From positions 2,381,001-2,445,000 of the forward strand of contig VISH01000002.1 in NCBI GenBank assembly GCA_007827375.1: 64,000 nucleotides of DNA, written 5' to 3'. The stretch comes from Alteromonadaceae bacterium 2753L.S.0a.02. Its GTDB lineage: Bacteria > Pseudomonadota > Gammaproteobacteria > Pseudomonadales > Cellvibrionaceae. This document shows, in pieces, positions 19,201 through 26,742 of this stretch (position 1 is the first letter of the stretch; each line of letters starts with the position of its first letter). Position numbers and translations under genes: made by a program. The notes beneath the pieces are model-generated. The model was given only the letters and a program-made list of their open reading frames with translations. It was not told the DNA's origin and ran no database searches.

Positions 19201-19741
19201 AAACGAAGATCTTCAGGAAGCACTGGAAACCCTCGAGAATGCCATCAAAAAGATAGATCGGGAAACACGCACCCGCTTCAAGGAAACTTTTGATCAAATC
19301 AACAGCGGCCTACAGGAACTGTTCCCTAAAGTCTTCGGTGGTGGTCATGCCTACCTGGAACTAACTGGCGAAGATTTGCTTGATACTGGTATCGCAATTA
19401 TGGCTCGCCCACCGGGTAAGAAAAACAGCACAATTCACTTGCTTTCGGGCGGTGAAAAGGCGCTGACGGCAATCGCTTTGGTGTTTTCCATATTCAGGCT
19501 GAATCCTGCGCCATTTTGTATGCTTGATGAGGTTGATGCACCCCTGGATGATGCCAATGTCGGTCGTTATGCTCGCATGGTTGAAGAAATGTCGGATCAG
19601 GTGCAGTTTATCTACATAACGCACAATAAAATTGCGATGGAAATGGCTCATCAGCTTATGGGTGTTACCATGCACGAACCCGGTGTATCGCGCATGGTAA
19701 CCGTGGATGTCGAAGAAGCGGCCGAGTTGGCTGCGATATAA
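16241..19741 (+). CDS. smc: Chromosome segregation ATPase SMC
   Basis: 1166 residues, the standard SMC architecture: N-terminal Walker A GPNGCGKSN (31-39), a long coiled coil, a hinge at about 515-650, a second coiled coil and the C-terminal ATPase half with signature LSGGEKALTAIAL (from 1068) and Walker B CMLDEVDAPLDD (around 1094). SMC forms DNA-entrapping dimers for chromosome organisation. Having SMC rather than MukB places the host outside the Enterobacterales-type lineages. smc is followed 35 bases later by zipA. The ATG at 16241 lacks an obvious ribosome site but matches the family start MRLKCIKLAGFKSF. Confidence 0.97.
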   Translation: MRLKCIKLAGFKSFVDPTTVTFPSNLCAVVGPNGCGKSNIIDAVRWVMGESSAKNLRGEAMTDVIFNGSGSRKPVGQASIELVFDNSDGTIRGEFAGYNEISVKRKVTRESQNFYYLNGNKCRRRDITDIFLGTGLGPRSYAIIEQGMISRLIEAKPEELRVYVEEAAGISKYKERRRDTENRMRRTHENLERLTDIREELDRQLSRLQRQSQAAEKYSEYKEEERQLKARVQAIKYQNLHLKSDEKHKDIKELELKVEAQVTEQVRVDSSIEKHRTEYSEKSDAFNEVQGRFYSIGSDITRVEQAIQHADERERQLKIDIEQNKRDCEEAEEHLASDLAKAEGWEAELLEILPELESHKGSEEESASILAEAEEAMQEWQLEWDQFNQRAAEPRQQAEVQQSRIKYLEQVQTRLLERIERLEKERDSLIVGDSHEEIELLGEELASLELTVEDKKLELDGVAESLLELRESQHSLTEQRDQLRSELQAARGRHASLETLQQAALKDDARDTQTWLENNNLQASPRLAETLEVEAGWETAVETVLGQSLQAVCAETALETLCDAMSSFTQGEITIIETNAATPAGSGDLLAKVTSTININGLLAGVFVAEDLTGAMVKRGQLKAGESVITRDGIWLGCNWMRIAKGSDSSAGVIARQQQLEQLSTTLSELETRSATISEQLESTREKLAQAESRSETLRKETDQLNRKHTELKTNLASKRAKVEQVLEGRERAERDIKDARTQMDAESGNLVEARTLLQEAISAMEQDTAQREQLLHRRDDTRAKLDQARQKARHDKDRAHELAMRHQSLKTQVEATRQGIQRLQDQMARMVERKETLQQALQENREPIEEQKLELEAYLEKRVSVEQELSESRKTVEQVETALRDAEKQRHQFENTITQLRTALESARLEAQTLEVQQQGLKQQLQEMEFDLDTLLNNLVEGDSLADLEEELTKVGNRISRLGPINLAAIDEYKTESERKTYLDAQNEDLQEALETLENAIKKIDRETRTRFKETFDQINSGLQELFPKVFGGGHAYLELTGEDLLDTGIAIMARPPGKKNSTIHLLSGGEKALTAIALVFSIFRLNPAPFCMLDEVDAPLDDANVGRYARMVEEMSDQVQFIYITHNKIAMEMAHQLMGVTMHEPGVSRMVTVDVEEAAELAAI

Positions 19742-19776
19742 TCCCAAGCGGAAATAAACGGGGGAAGTAAATCGTA

Positions 19777-20784
19777 ATGCGGGACTGGTTAACCGTCATT
19801 ATTATTCTGTTAATCGCAGGTATTCTGTTAGATGCCTTCCGAAGAATGCGTCAGGCACGCCGCGAAAACATTCGGCTGAGCAAAAATGCCGAAATCGCCG
19901 ACAAGGAAGACGTACGGGTGAGTTCCAGTGAGTTTCCCAGTGGCGGCGCACGCGTGGTGGGTTATCGCGATGAATCAGATGCACACTCACTCACTGAGAA
20001 TCTCAAGAAAAAGCATCAAGCCAAAAAGGTAACCATTGGCGCACCAAACAGGATTCCAGAGCAGGTTACCCTAAATCTCGATGAGCATGTCCCCATGCTC
20101 ATGGATTCGGTGGATGAGCCCGACGAAGCTGAGCGGGAGACCCCGGAACCGGCATTGGGTAACCTTGAAGGGCTCGATGACACCGTCCCTGACCCAATCG
20201 ATAACGCCCCACGCGAGGAGCGTAAACCCGTACCGAAACCAGCGCCAAAACCCCGTAAGCCGGAAAAAAACAAGCGCGGTTCCAAAGCGTGTGAGCAAGA
20301 CGAATCTGCTGCACAAAAAGAGCCTGATGAAGTCTTAATTATTAATGTGATGGCTCCAAAAGGAACACGTTTTAACGGGGAGGATTTACTGAAAGCGCTC
20401 ATGGGGGCCGGCATGAAACTGGGCGCCATGGATATATTTCATCGCCATTTGAATGACGACGGCGATGGCCCCATTTTGTTCAGTCTGGCCAATATGGTGG
20501 TGCCGGGTACATTCAATCTCTCGGCCATGAAAAACTTTGAAACGCCGGGCGTGAGCCTGTTCCTCAGTTTGCCATTGGGCATTATCGATGACGATGGCAA
20601 TATTCCCGATGGCTTGAGCATTCGTGCTTTTGAAGACATGGCGCGCACAGCCAGGTCGCTGGCCGAACAACTGGGTGGAGAACTTAAAGACGAAAACCGC
20701 AGCATTATGACCCAACAAACCATTGAACACGCGAAACAACGGGTTGTTGAATACGAACGCAAACAGCGCCTTGCGAGAGCCTGA
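19777..20784 (+). CDS. zipA: Cell division protein ZipA
   Basis: 335 residues: an N-terminal membrane helix (about 4-20, LTVIIILLIAGILLDAF), a charged region, a Pro/Lys-rich linker (EERKPVPKPAPKPRKPEKN) and a C-terminal ZipA domain from about 185 (DEVLIINVMAPKGTRFNGEDLLKAL, then FHRHL and SLFLSLPLG). ZipA tethers FtsZ to the inner membrane at the division site. The order smc-zipA-ligA is widespread in gammaproteobacteria. Confidence 0.95.
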   Translation: MRDWLTVIIILLIAGILLDAFRRMRQARRENIRLSKNAEIADKEDVRVSSSEFPSGGARVVGYRDESDAHSLTENLKKKHQAKKVTIGAPNRIPEQVTLNLDEHVPMLMDSVDEPDEAERETPEPALGNLEGLDDTVPDPIDNAPREERKPVPKPAPKPRKPEKNKRGSKACEQDESAAQKEPDEVLIINVMAPKGTRFNGEDLLKALMGAGMKLGAMDIFHRHLNDDGDGPILFSLANMVVPGTFNLSAMKNFETPGVSLFLSLPLGIIDDDGNIPDGLSIRAFEDMARTARSLAEQLGGELKDENRSIMTQQTIEHAKQRVVEYERKQRLARA

Positions 20785-20824
20785 TAGCTCATACCTGAAA
20801 TACTAAACCCCGGTTAAGAGACCT

Positions 20825-22855
20825 ATGGCAGAACTTTCGGCACCCTCCGCAGATGCTCGCCACCGCTGCAAACAATTACACCAACTGTTAAACCATCACA
20901 ACCGGCAATATTATCTGCTGGATCAGCCTGAAATTCCCGATTCAGAGTACGACCGTCTGTTTCGGGAACTCAAAGCATTGGAAGCTGAATTTCCGGAATT
21001 ACAGACACCGGATTCACCCACGCAACGTGTTGGCGCTGTGCCACTCACGACGTTCAGCAGCGTTACCCACGAACTGCCCATGTTGTCGCTCGATAACGCA
21101 TTTAGCGAAGAAGATATGCGTGCTTTCGAAAAGCGCATTCACGACCGACTGGGTAGCGAGCAAGTGCTGCATTATGCCTGCGAGCCCAAGTTTGATGGCA
21201 TTGCCGTGAGTTTGTTGTATCGCGACGGTAAACTGGTGCGCGGGGCGACCCGTGGCGACGGCACCACCGGTGAAGATATTACCCAAAACGTGCGTACCAT
21301 TGGTTCAGTACCTCTACAACTGGAGGGTGATGATTTTCCCTCGGTATTGGAGGTGCGCGGCGAAGTTGTCATGCCGAGAGCAGGCTTTGAAAAGCTCAAT
21401 CAGACTGCCAGAGAACAGGGCGAAAAACTGTTTGTTAACCCACGCAACGCTGCGGCGGGTGCATTGCGACAACTGGACTCAGCAATCACTGCGAAGCGGC
21501 CATTGGTGTTCTTCGCTTATAGTGTTGGTTATGTAGAGGGGCAATTGCCTGAAACGCACAGCGATACGCTCCAGATGTTGGACGTGTGCGGATTTGTGGT
21601 GAGCGACGAACGTAAAGTAGTGATCGGAGTGGATGAATGCATCAAGTACTATGAGGCCCTGGGCGGCAAGCGACAGCAACTTGGCTACGATATTGATGGC
21701 ATTGTTTTTAAAGTGAATGATCTCGCGCTGCAGCAACAACTGGGTTTCGTTTCGCGGGCTCCGCGTTGGGCCATTGCTCATAAATTCCCTGCGCAGGAGG
21801 AGGTAACGATTCTTAAGGATGTGGAATTTCAGGTCGGCCGGACCGGCGCCATTACGCCGGTTGCACGACTCGAACCAGTATTTGTCGGGGGTGTTACGGT
21901 ATCTAATGCAACGCTACACAACCGCGATGAAATTACCCGCCTTGGCATAAAAATAGGCGACAAGGTCGTGGTGCGTCGCGCTGGCGATGTTATTCCGCAA
22001 ATTGTGTCTGTGGTAATCAGCGAGCGACCAAAGAAAACCCTGGAGATTAAATTTCCTGAACACTGCCCGGTATGCAGCTCACTGGTGGAAATTATTGAGG
22101 GTGAGGCCGTTGCGCGTTGCAGTGGCGGTTTAGTTTGCGAAGCGCAACGTAAAGAGGCCATTAAGCATTATGTGAGTCGTCAGGCGATGGATATAGAAGG
22201 CTTGGGAGACAAACTTGTTGCGCAATTGGTGGACCTCAACCATGTGCAACAAATATCTGATATCTATTCGCTCGCAAAAGAAACACTCGCAAATATGGAG
22301 CGAATGGGAGAAAAATCTGCCCAGAATGTTGTTGATGCCATCGAGAAGAGTAAATCCACCACATTGCCGCGATTCCTCTTCGCCTTGGGCATCCGGGAAG
22401 TGGGCCAGGCTACCGCGCGGAATTTAGCGCAGTATTTCGGAACGCTTGAATCCATTATGCAGGCCGATGAAGAGGCTTTGCTCGAAGTAACTGATGTCGG
22501 CCCTGTTGTGGCGCATTTTATTTACGACTTTTTTAGGCAATCCGGAAATATTGAACAGGTTAAGCAATTACGGGCTGCGGGTGTAATATGGTCTGAAAAG
22601 CAGCGGGACCCAGGCGACACTCTGCCATTAGCGGGAAAAACCTATGTGATCAGCGGTACACTGGAGAGCATGTCGCGCGATCAGGCGAAAGAAAAACTTC
22701 AGGCGATGGGAGCGAAAGTTACTGGAAGTGTTTCAGCAAAAACTGATGCGTTAATCGCCGGCCCCGGGGCAGGCTCAAAACTTGCCAAAGCAGAAAAGCT
22801 CGGTGTCGACGTTGTTGATGAAGCGGCATTTCTTTCACTGATTGGAGCCGACTAG
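20825..22855 (+). CDS. ligA: NAD-dependent DNA ligase
   Basis: 676 residues with full LigA architecture: the Ia domain (YYLLDQPEIPDSEYDRL), the adenylation domain with the AMP-accepting Lys122 in EPKFDGIAVSL, the OB fold, a four-Cys zinc finger (starting CPVCSS, near residue 415), HhH motifs and a C-terminal BRCT domain (from about 598, LPLAGKTYVISGTL). It seals nicks in replication and repair using NAD. The third gene of the smc-zipA-ligA set, it is followed after three bases by the next start. Confidence 0.97.
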   Translation: MAELSAPSADARHRCKQLHQLLNHHNRQYYLLDQPEIPDSEYDRLFRELKALEAEFPELQTPDSPTQRVGAVPLTTFSSVTHELPMLSLDNAFSEEDMRAFEKRIHDRLGSEQVLHYACEPKFDGIAVSLLYRDGKLVRGATRGDGTTGEDITQNVRTIGSVPLQLEGDDFPSVLEVRGEVVMPRAGFEKLNQTAREQGEKLFVNPRNAAAGALRQLDSAITAKRPLVFFAYSVGYVEGQLPETHSDTLQMLDVCGFVVSDERKVVIGVDECIKYYEALGGKRQQLGYDIDGIVFKVNDLALQQQLGFVSRAPRWAIAHKFPAQEEVTILKDVEFQVGRTGAITPVARLEPVFVGGVTVSNATLHNRDEITRLGIKIGDKVVVRRAGDVIPQIVSVVISERPKKTLEIKFPEHCPVCSSLVEIIEGEAVARCSGGLVCEAQRKEAIKHYVSRQAMDIEGLGDKLVAQLVDLNHVQQISDIYSLAKETLANMERMGEKSAQNVVDAIEKSKSTTLPRFLFALGIREVGQATARNLAQYFGTLESIMQADEEALLEVTDVGPVVAHFIYDFFRQSGNIEQVKQLRAAGVIWSEKQRDPGDTLPLAGKTYVISGTLESMSRDQAKEKLQAMGAKVTGSVSAKTDALIAGPGAGSKLAKAEKLGVDVVDEAAFLSLIGAD

Positions 22856-22858
22856 ATC

Positions 22859-23467
22859 GTGTCCCAGGCACTGCTTAAGTATGTTTATCTGCTGTTTGCC
22901 ATTGCTGGGCTGGTCTCTTGCGCCAGCTCGCCACCCAAGCATGTCGAGAATGTTTGTCATATTTTTGATGAAAAAAGTGGTTGGTATAAAGATGCAAAAA
23001 AATCGTCTAAAAAATGGGGTGTGCCCATTGCTACGAATATGGCAATGATGTACCAGGAAAGTCGCTTCGAAGCCAAGGCTAAACCACCGCGTAAAAAATA
23101 TTTAGGGTTTATTCCAGGTCCCAGAAAAAGCAGCGCTTACGGTTATTCGCAAGCGAAACGAGAAACCTGGGATTGGTATAAAAAAGAGGCAGGGCATTGG
23201 GGTGCCGATCGTGATGACTTTGATGACGCTATCGATTTTGTTGCCTGGTACAACCATATAAGCGTTAAAAAATTAAAAATTTCACCCAATGATACCTACC
23301 ATCTGTATCTTGCATACCACGAGGGGCATGGTGGCTATAGTCGCAGGACGTATAAGTCGAAGGGTTGGCTCAAATCGGTTGCTAAAAAAGTCAGTCAACG
23401 AGCCAATTCTTACCAGGCGCAATTGAATAAGTGTGAAGACCGGCTCGACTCCTGGTGGCCCTTCTAA
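22859..23467 (+). CDS. Lipoprotein with lytic-transglycosylase (SLT-like) features
   Basis: 202 residues from a GTG at 22859, three bases after ligA. The N-terminus is a lipoprotein signal ending AGLVSC. The body shows the SLT arrangement: a catalytic-type Glu in MAMMYQESRFEAKAKP, then AYGYSQAKRETWDWYK and a late LAYHEGHGGYSRRTY block. Such proteins are predicted to act on peptidoglycan or to bind it at the outer membrane. An insertion rich in Lys and Pro (PPRKKYLGFIPGPRK) separates the Glu from the next block. Enzymatic activity is inferred, not shown. Confidence 0.75.
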   Translation: MSQALLKYVYLLFAIAGLVSCASSPPKHVENVCHIFDEKSGWYKDAKKSSKKWGVPIATNMAMMYQESRFEAKAKPPRKKYLGFIPGPRKSSAYGYSQAKRETWDWYKKEAGHWGADRDDFDDAIDFVAWYNHISVKKLKISPNDTYHLYLAYHEGHGGYSRRTYKSKGWLKSVAKKVSQRANSYQAQLNKCEDRLDSWWPF

Positions 23468-23491
23468 GCACGCAAATCTACTGAGGTTTGT

Positions 23492-23917
23492 ATGGAACAG
23501 GAATCCATAGTTTACGGATGCATCAAAGACATGGCCAACGCGCGCGCCGATTCCCAGCGCCGCGCTACCAACCGCAGAGCCATGTTGGCTTTGCCGAAGT
23601 CTGAAGAATGGCCTTATTTGTGTCAGGAAATGTTTTCGATTCCGCAACTCGAAGTTCATGCGGAAGCGTATTTAACGGATGTCATGCATTTTGGCGCTTC
23701 CTACAAAGCCATTGAATACGAATGGAACAGCTGGATTGAGAAGTTTGAGGTACTGCTCAACCAAATGTACTGGGTATCGGCAGTTGTACATTTAGAAACA
23801 GAACTTTATGGAACCCACACGTTCACATGGGAAAGCCACAGTAACGGCCATACGCCGGGCACTGGGATTCAGCAGGTGCGTTGTGAGTGGACCCAGGAAA
23901 ACAGCTTCTACCGATAA
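23492..23917 (+). CDS. Conserved hypothetical protein, 141 aa
   Basis: A soluble-looking protein rich in Trp, Tyr and acidic residues with no signal peptide or membrane span. Notable blocks are MEQESIVYGCIKDM at the start, KSEEWPYLCQEMFSIP, HFGASYKAIEYEWNSWIEKFE and HTFTWESHSN. I do not recognise a catalytic motif. It follows the transglycosylase-like lipoprotein by 24 bases and precedes a small membrane protein by six, so it is probably co-transcribed with them. The good codon structure and the close spacing support a real gene of unknown function. Confidence 0.7.
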   Translation: MEQESIVYGCIKDMANARADSQRRATNRRAMLALPKSEEWPYLCQEMFSIPQLEVHAEAYLTDVMHFGASYKAIEYEWNSWIEKFEVLLNQMYWVSAVVHLETELYGTHTFTWESHSNGHTPGTGIQQVRCEWTQENSFYR

Positions 23918-23923
23918 ACCAGT

Positions 23924-24187
23924 ATGAAAGTAAAAATACGCGTATCGAAACGCTTTAATTTAATGGTTACCCTCACAGCCTGTGGTGCTGCATTGGCTAT
24001 GATGGTGGTGCGCTTTCGCTATCCAGTAGAAAAACTACTGGAATCTTTCTGGATTGTGCTACTTTTACTCGTTGCATTGTTGGCAGGCGCAGCTTTGGTG
24101 GGGGCCTTGCTCTACTGGTTAACCAATCGCGACAGTACAGTGGAGCTCCCGCCTAAGGAAATCCAGGGTCACAATAAAAATGAATGA
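23924..24187 (+). CDS. Small two-helix membrane protein
   Basis: 87 residues with a basic N-terminus (MKVKIRVSKRF) and two hydrophobic helices (about 12-27 and 40-65), followed by a polar tail. Nothing identifies its function. It starts six bases after the previous gene and overlaps the AraC-type regulator by eight bases, so expression is coupled to both neighbours. Confidence 0.6.
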   Translation: MKVKIRVSKRFNLMVTLTACGAALAMMVVRFRYPVEKLLESFWIVLLLLVALLAGAALVGALLYWLTNRDSTVELPPKEIQGHNKNE

Positions 24188-25217
24188 ATCTCTCATTCCC
24201 ATGAGTTACGTACAAAGACTCCTGGCACAAGCGGCGCAGGCCGGCTGTGATACGTCCGAGATTCTTCGAGAAGCCAAGCTCACACAGCAACAACTCGAGA
24301 CGCAAAGCGATGTGAGTGCAAGACGCTATGCCATGCTCTATCAGTTGGTGATGCGCGCCAGCGAAGATGAATGGTTTGGTATGTTTATGGGGGGCAAGGT
24401 GCCGCTTGGCTCGTTTCGCATGATGTGTTTGACTTTACTGAGCTGTAACACGCTCAAGCAGGCAATCATTCGAACCGGAGAATTTGCCGAGATTTGCCGA
24501 GGGATGCGCATTAAATTTTTGTTAAACGAACAGCAGGGTATTACAACTCTAAGAATGGCGCCGGTTAGAAATTGTTCGCTAACCGAGTTTGACGATCTTA
24601 TTAACCGGGCTGATCCTGGTCATATCTTGAACTCTATCATCGCCTGGCATAAATTTGCGGAATGGTTAACAGGTAAAGAAATACGACTCGCCAGTATTTA
24701 CTTGTCGCATGCACGTTCGCAGGCAGGCGAACCTCTGGCATTTGTACAAGAGCAGAATCTGCTTTACCAATGCCCCTATAATGGCTTTGCGGTCGAGCGG
24801 GATGTGCTTGAATATCCTTTAGTTCAAGACCACGACTCGCTCATGGCTTTTCTACTTACAGCACCGTACCATCTGGTGACCCAAGACCCATTGAAACTTG
24901 GCCTGGCAGAACGGGTTAGGAACATTCTTAAACGCGAAATCAGTCGCAATATGCCTTCCGCTGAAAAACTTGCTGAGCAATTGAATATGTCGGTCACCAC
25001 TTTACGTCGGCAGTTGGGAAAGGAGGGTACATCGTATCAAAAGCTCAAAGATGAGTGTCGCATGGAGGCTGCGATTCATTACTTGGCGTACCAAGAACTT
25101 TCGAATTCAGATATCGCCGAAAAACTGGGGTTTGATGAACCCAGTGCTTTTTTTCGGTCATTTAAAAAATGGACTGGTCAAACACCCGGAGAATATCGGG
25201 CCAGACACTTACTCTAA
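24180..25217 (+). CDS. AraC-family transcriptional regulator (OruR/ArgR-like, Arabinose_bd type)
   Basis: 345 residues. The N-terminal ~200 residues match the Arabinose_bd-type effector domain seen in OruR/GbuR-like regulators (SYVQRLLAQAAQAGCDTSEILREA, RMMCLTLLSCNTLKQAI). The C-terminal ~100 residues carry two helix-turn-helix motifs (SAEKLAEQLNMSVTTLRRQL; SNSDIAEKLGFDEPSAFFRSFK) ending in WTGQTPGEYRA. It should activate or repress nearby genes in response to a small molecule that the sequence does not reveal. The two lipoprotein genes downstream are candidate targets by position only. Confidence 0.88.
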   Translation: MNESLIPMSYVQRLLAQAAQAGCDTSEILREAKLTQQQLETQSDVSARRYAMLYQLVMRASEDEWFGMFMGGKVPLGSFRMMCLTLLSCNTLKQAIIRTGEFAEICRGMRIKFLLNEQQGITTLRMAPVRNCSLTEFDDLINRADPGHILNSIIAWHKFAEWLTGKEIRLASIYLSHARSQAGEPLAFVQEQNLLYQCPYNGFAVERDVLEYPLVQDHDSLMAFLLTAPYHLVTQDPLKLGLAERVRNILKREISRNMPSAEKLAEQLNMSVTTLRRQLGKEGTSYQKLKDECRMEAAIHYLAYQELSNSDIAEKLGFDEPSAFFRSFKKWTGQTPGEYRARHLL

Positions 25218-25236
25218 AATTCACAGGGGGCAGGTT

Positions 25237-25830
25237 TTGGACAGGCGTCAGTTAAAATTATATTGCGTTCATATTTTGGTGTTGTTTGCCATCAGCGGTT
25301 GTGTGACTCAACCGGTTCCAGAAGAAAGCGGGCTTACCGCCACACAAATGCACACTCCACAAACGGCAATAGTCACGGTCGGGAATTTGAAAGGGGTGCT
25401 AGACAGCGACACGACCATAAGCTGGTTTGACAAGGATTTAATCGACCTTTCAGATAGCAAATTATTAAGCGCGGACGAAGCAAACGAAGTTCATCTTTTT
25501 CTAAAAAGGCGAATTCAAGAGGAATTTGTTAAAAAAGGTGTGAAGTTCAGTACGGAGGCGGGTAGTACGCGTTTTCAAATCTTGGTTGCTGGCGCAGGTA
25601 CAACCACTTCTACGGAACACTTACACAGCCTTTTTAAAATTTACCCGGGCCTGGGCACCGGCGAATTAACGAGAGGTGCTGTTATGGTGGGTGTTTTAGA
25701 CACAGCACGCAACTACGCGATTTGGCGAGGTGTGGTCGAGGGTACTCTCAGCGATGATCTTAGCTTCGATGAACGTGTTTCACGTTTGGATGCAGTGATC
25801 ACCCGGCTGATGTCGAAAGTTGAGATTTAA
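25237..25830 (+). CDS. DUF4136-like lipoprotein
   Basis: The start is taken as TTG at 25237, after AGGGGG, because only from there does the protein open with a lipoprotein signal (lipobox AISGC). The earlier in-frame start would lie inside the AraC gene. The mature 175-residue part has a C-terminal block (VMVGVLDTARNYAIWRGVVEG, then DERVSRLDAVITRLM) that parallels the DUF4136 gene just downstream, so the two look like diverged paralogues. Predicted location is the outer membrane; function unknown. Confidence 0.65.
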   Translation: MDRRQLKLYCVHILVLFAISGCVTQPVPEESGLTATQMHTPQTAIVTVGNLKGVLDSDTTISWFDKDLIDLSDSKLLSADEANEVHLFLKRRIQEEFVKKGVKFSTEAGSTRFQILVAGAGTTTSTEHLHSLFKIYPGLGTGELTRGAVMVGVLDTARNYAIWRGVVEGTLSDDLSFDERVSRLDAVITRLMSKVEI

Positions 25831-25850
25831 TCCATATTTAGGAATCTGTG

Positions 25851-26402
25851 ATGAATAAATTATTATACACAAGCTTACTGGTAGGTTTTTGTTTGCTGAC
25901 TGCCTGCTCAAATAACGATACCTCAATCGATTATCGTACCGATTACGATTTTTCAAAATTGAAAACTTTTCACATGCTACCCGTTGATGATTCGGTATAT
26001 CAAAACCCCAAAGTTTCCGAGATTGAGGTTGCTCGCATTGGTAAACTTATGAAGCAGGAACTTGCAAAGCGGTACACCGAATCTACCGAAGACAATGCCG
26101 ATTTTATGGTGCGTTACTTTTTGGTGTTGGAAGATCGCATGAAAGTTGAAAATTATAACGCCTCTTTTGGAATGTACCGCGGCGGCTATGGGTATCATTA
26201 CGGTATTCAATCTCCGCAAATTAAAAATACTTATTATCAACAGGGAAGCGTAATTGTCGATATTCTCGAGCCTGAGAGTCACGACGTTATTTGGCGTGGT
26301 TCAACTGAAGGTCGTGTCAAAGATCAGTTATCGCCGGAACAGCGGGACGAACGTGTTTCTGGTTATCTTATGCGGCTTTTCGATAAGTTTCCTCCACGAT
26401 AA
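25851..26402 (+). CDS. DUF4136 lipoprotein
   Basis: 183 residues starting at ATG 25851, with AGGA seven bases upstream. The lipobox is LLTAC. The mature protein follows the DUF4136 pattern: DYDFSKLKTFHML, ADFMVRYFLVLEDR, a Gly/Tyr-rich turn (GMYRGGYGYHYG), QGSVIVDILEPESHDVIWRGSTEG and a final RLFDKFPPR. These are predicted outer-membrane lipoproteins without assigned biochemical role. It is 20 bases after the related lipoprotein gene. Confidence 0.85.
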   Translation: MNKLLYTSLLVGFCLLTACSNNDTSIDYRTDYDFSKLKTFHMLPVDDSVYQNPKVSEIEVARIGKLMKQELAKRYTESTEDNADFMVRYFLVLEDRMKVENYNASFGMYRGGYGYHYGIQSPQIKNTYYQQGSVIVDILEPESHDVIWRGSTEGRVKDQLSPEQRDERVSGYLMRLFDKFPPR

Positions 26403-26742
26403 TTTATTACGAATAAAACACAGGAATTATTGCCAGATAATAACGACTTACGGTTGTGTTTTTGGTGTTGCGATGTGCGGCTTAGCCGTGGCCTTTCAGG
26501 CCGTTAGTAAGCCGCCAACAACGGGCGCTGTATTTGTTGAAACTGACTATCGCGCTTGTCGCGCCTGTACCGTGTAAGAACTAAACTTCCGAAATTGCCA
26601 TATGAAATGGCGCTTTTGGTAATTGCCTGGCAATTGGAGTGCGGCGATATTCTAAAAAGCGTAGTAGATCACTTGTTTGCTGCGAGCCGATAGCAGCGGT
26701 AGGCTACACTTTTAAGTGGCATAACGATTTAAAGGAAGCACC
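26403..26742. promoter_or_regulatory. Gene-free stretch with a palindromic operator-like site
   Basis: This 340-base gap separates the lipoprotein genes from the acyl-CoA dehydrogenase. It holds a small hairpin GCCAT-ATGAA-ATGGC (26597-26611) followed by GCTTTT, a weak terminator candidate. Directly after comes a perfect 15-base palindrome AATTGCC-T-GGCAATT (26621-26635), about 107 bases before the dehydrogenase start, which looks like a regulator site. An in-frame stretch ending at 26577 encodes a hydrophobic tail but lacks a credible start. Confidence 0.4.

Noticed and set aside
26254..26577. Frame ending at 26577 with a hydrophobic C-terminal tail
   Set aside because: Most of it lies inside the DUF4136 gene in another frame, and the part beyond has no ATG, GTG or TTG near a ribosome site.
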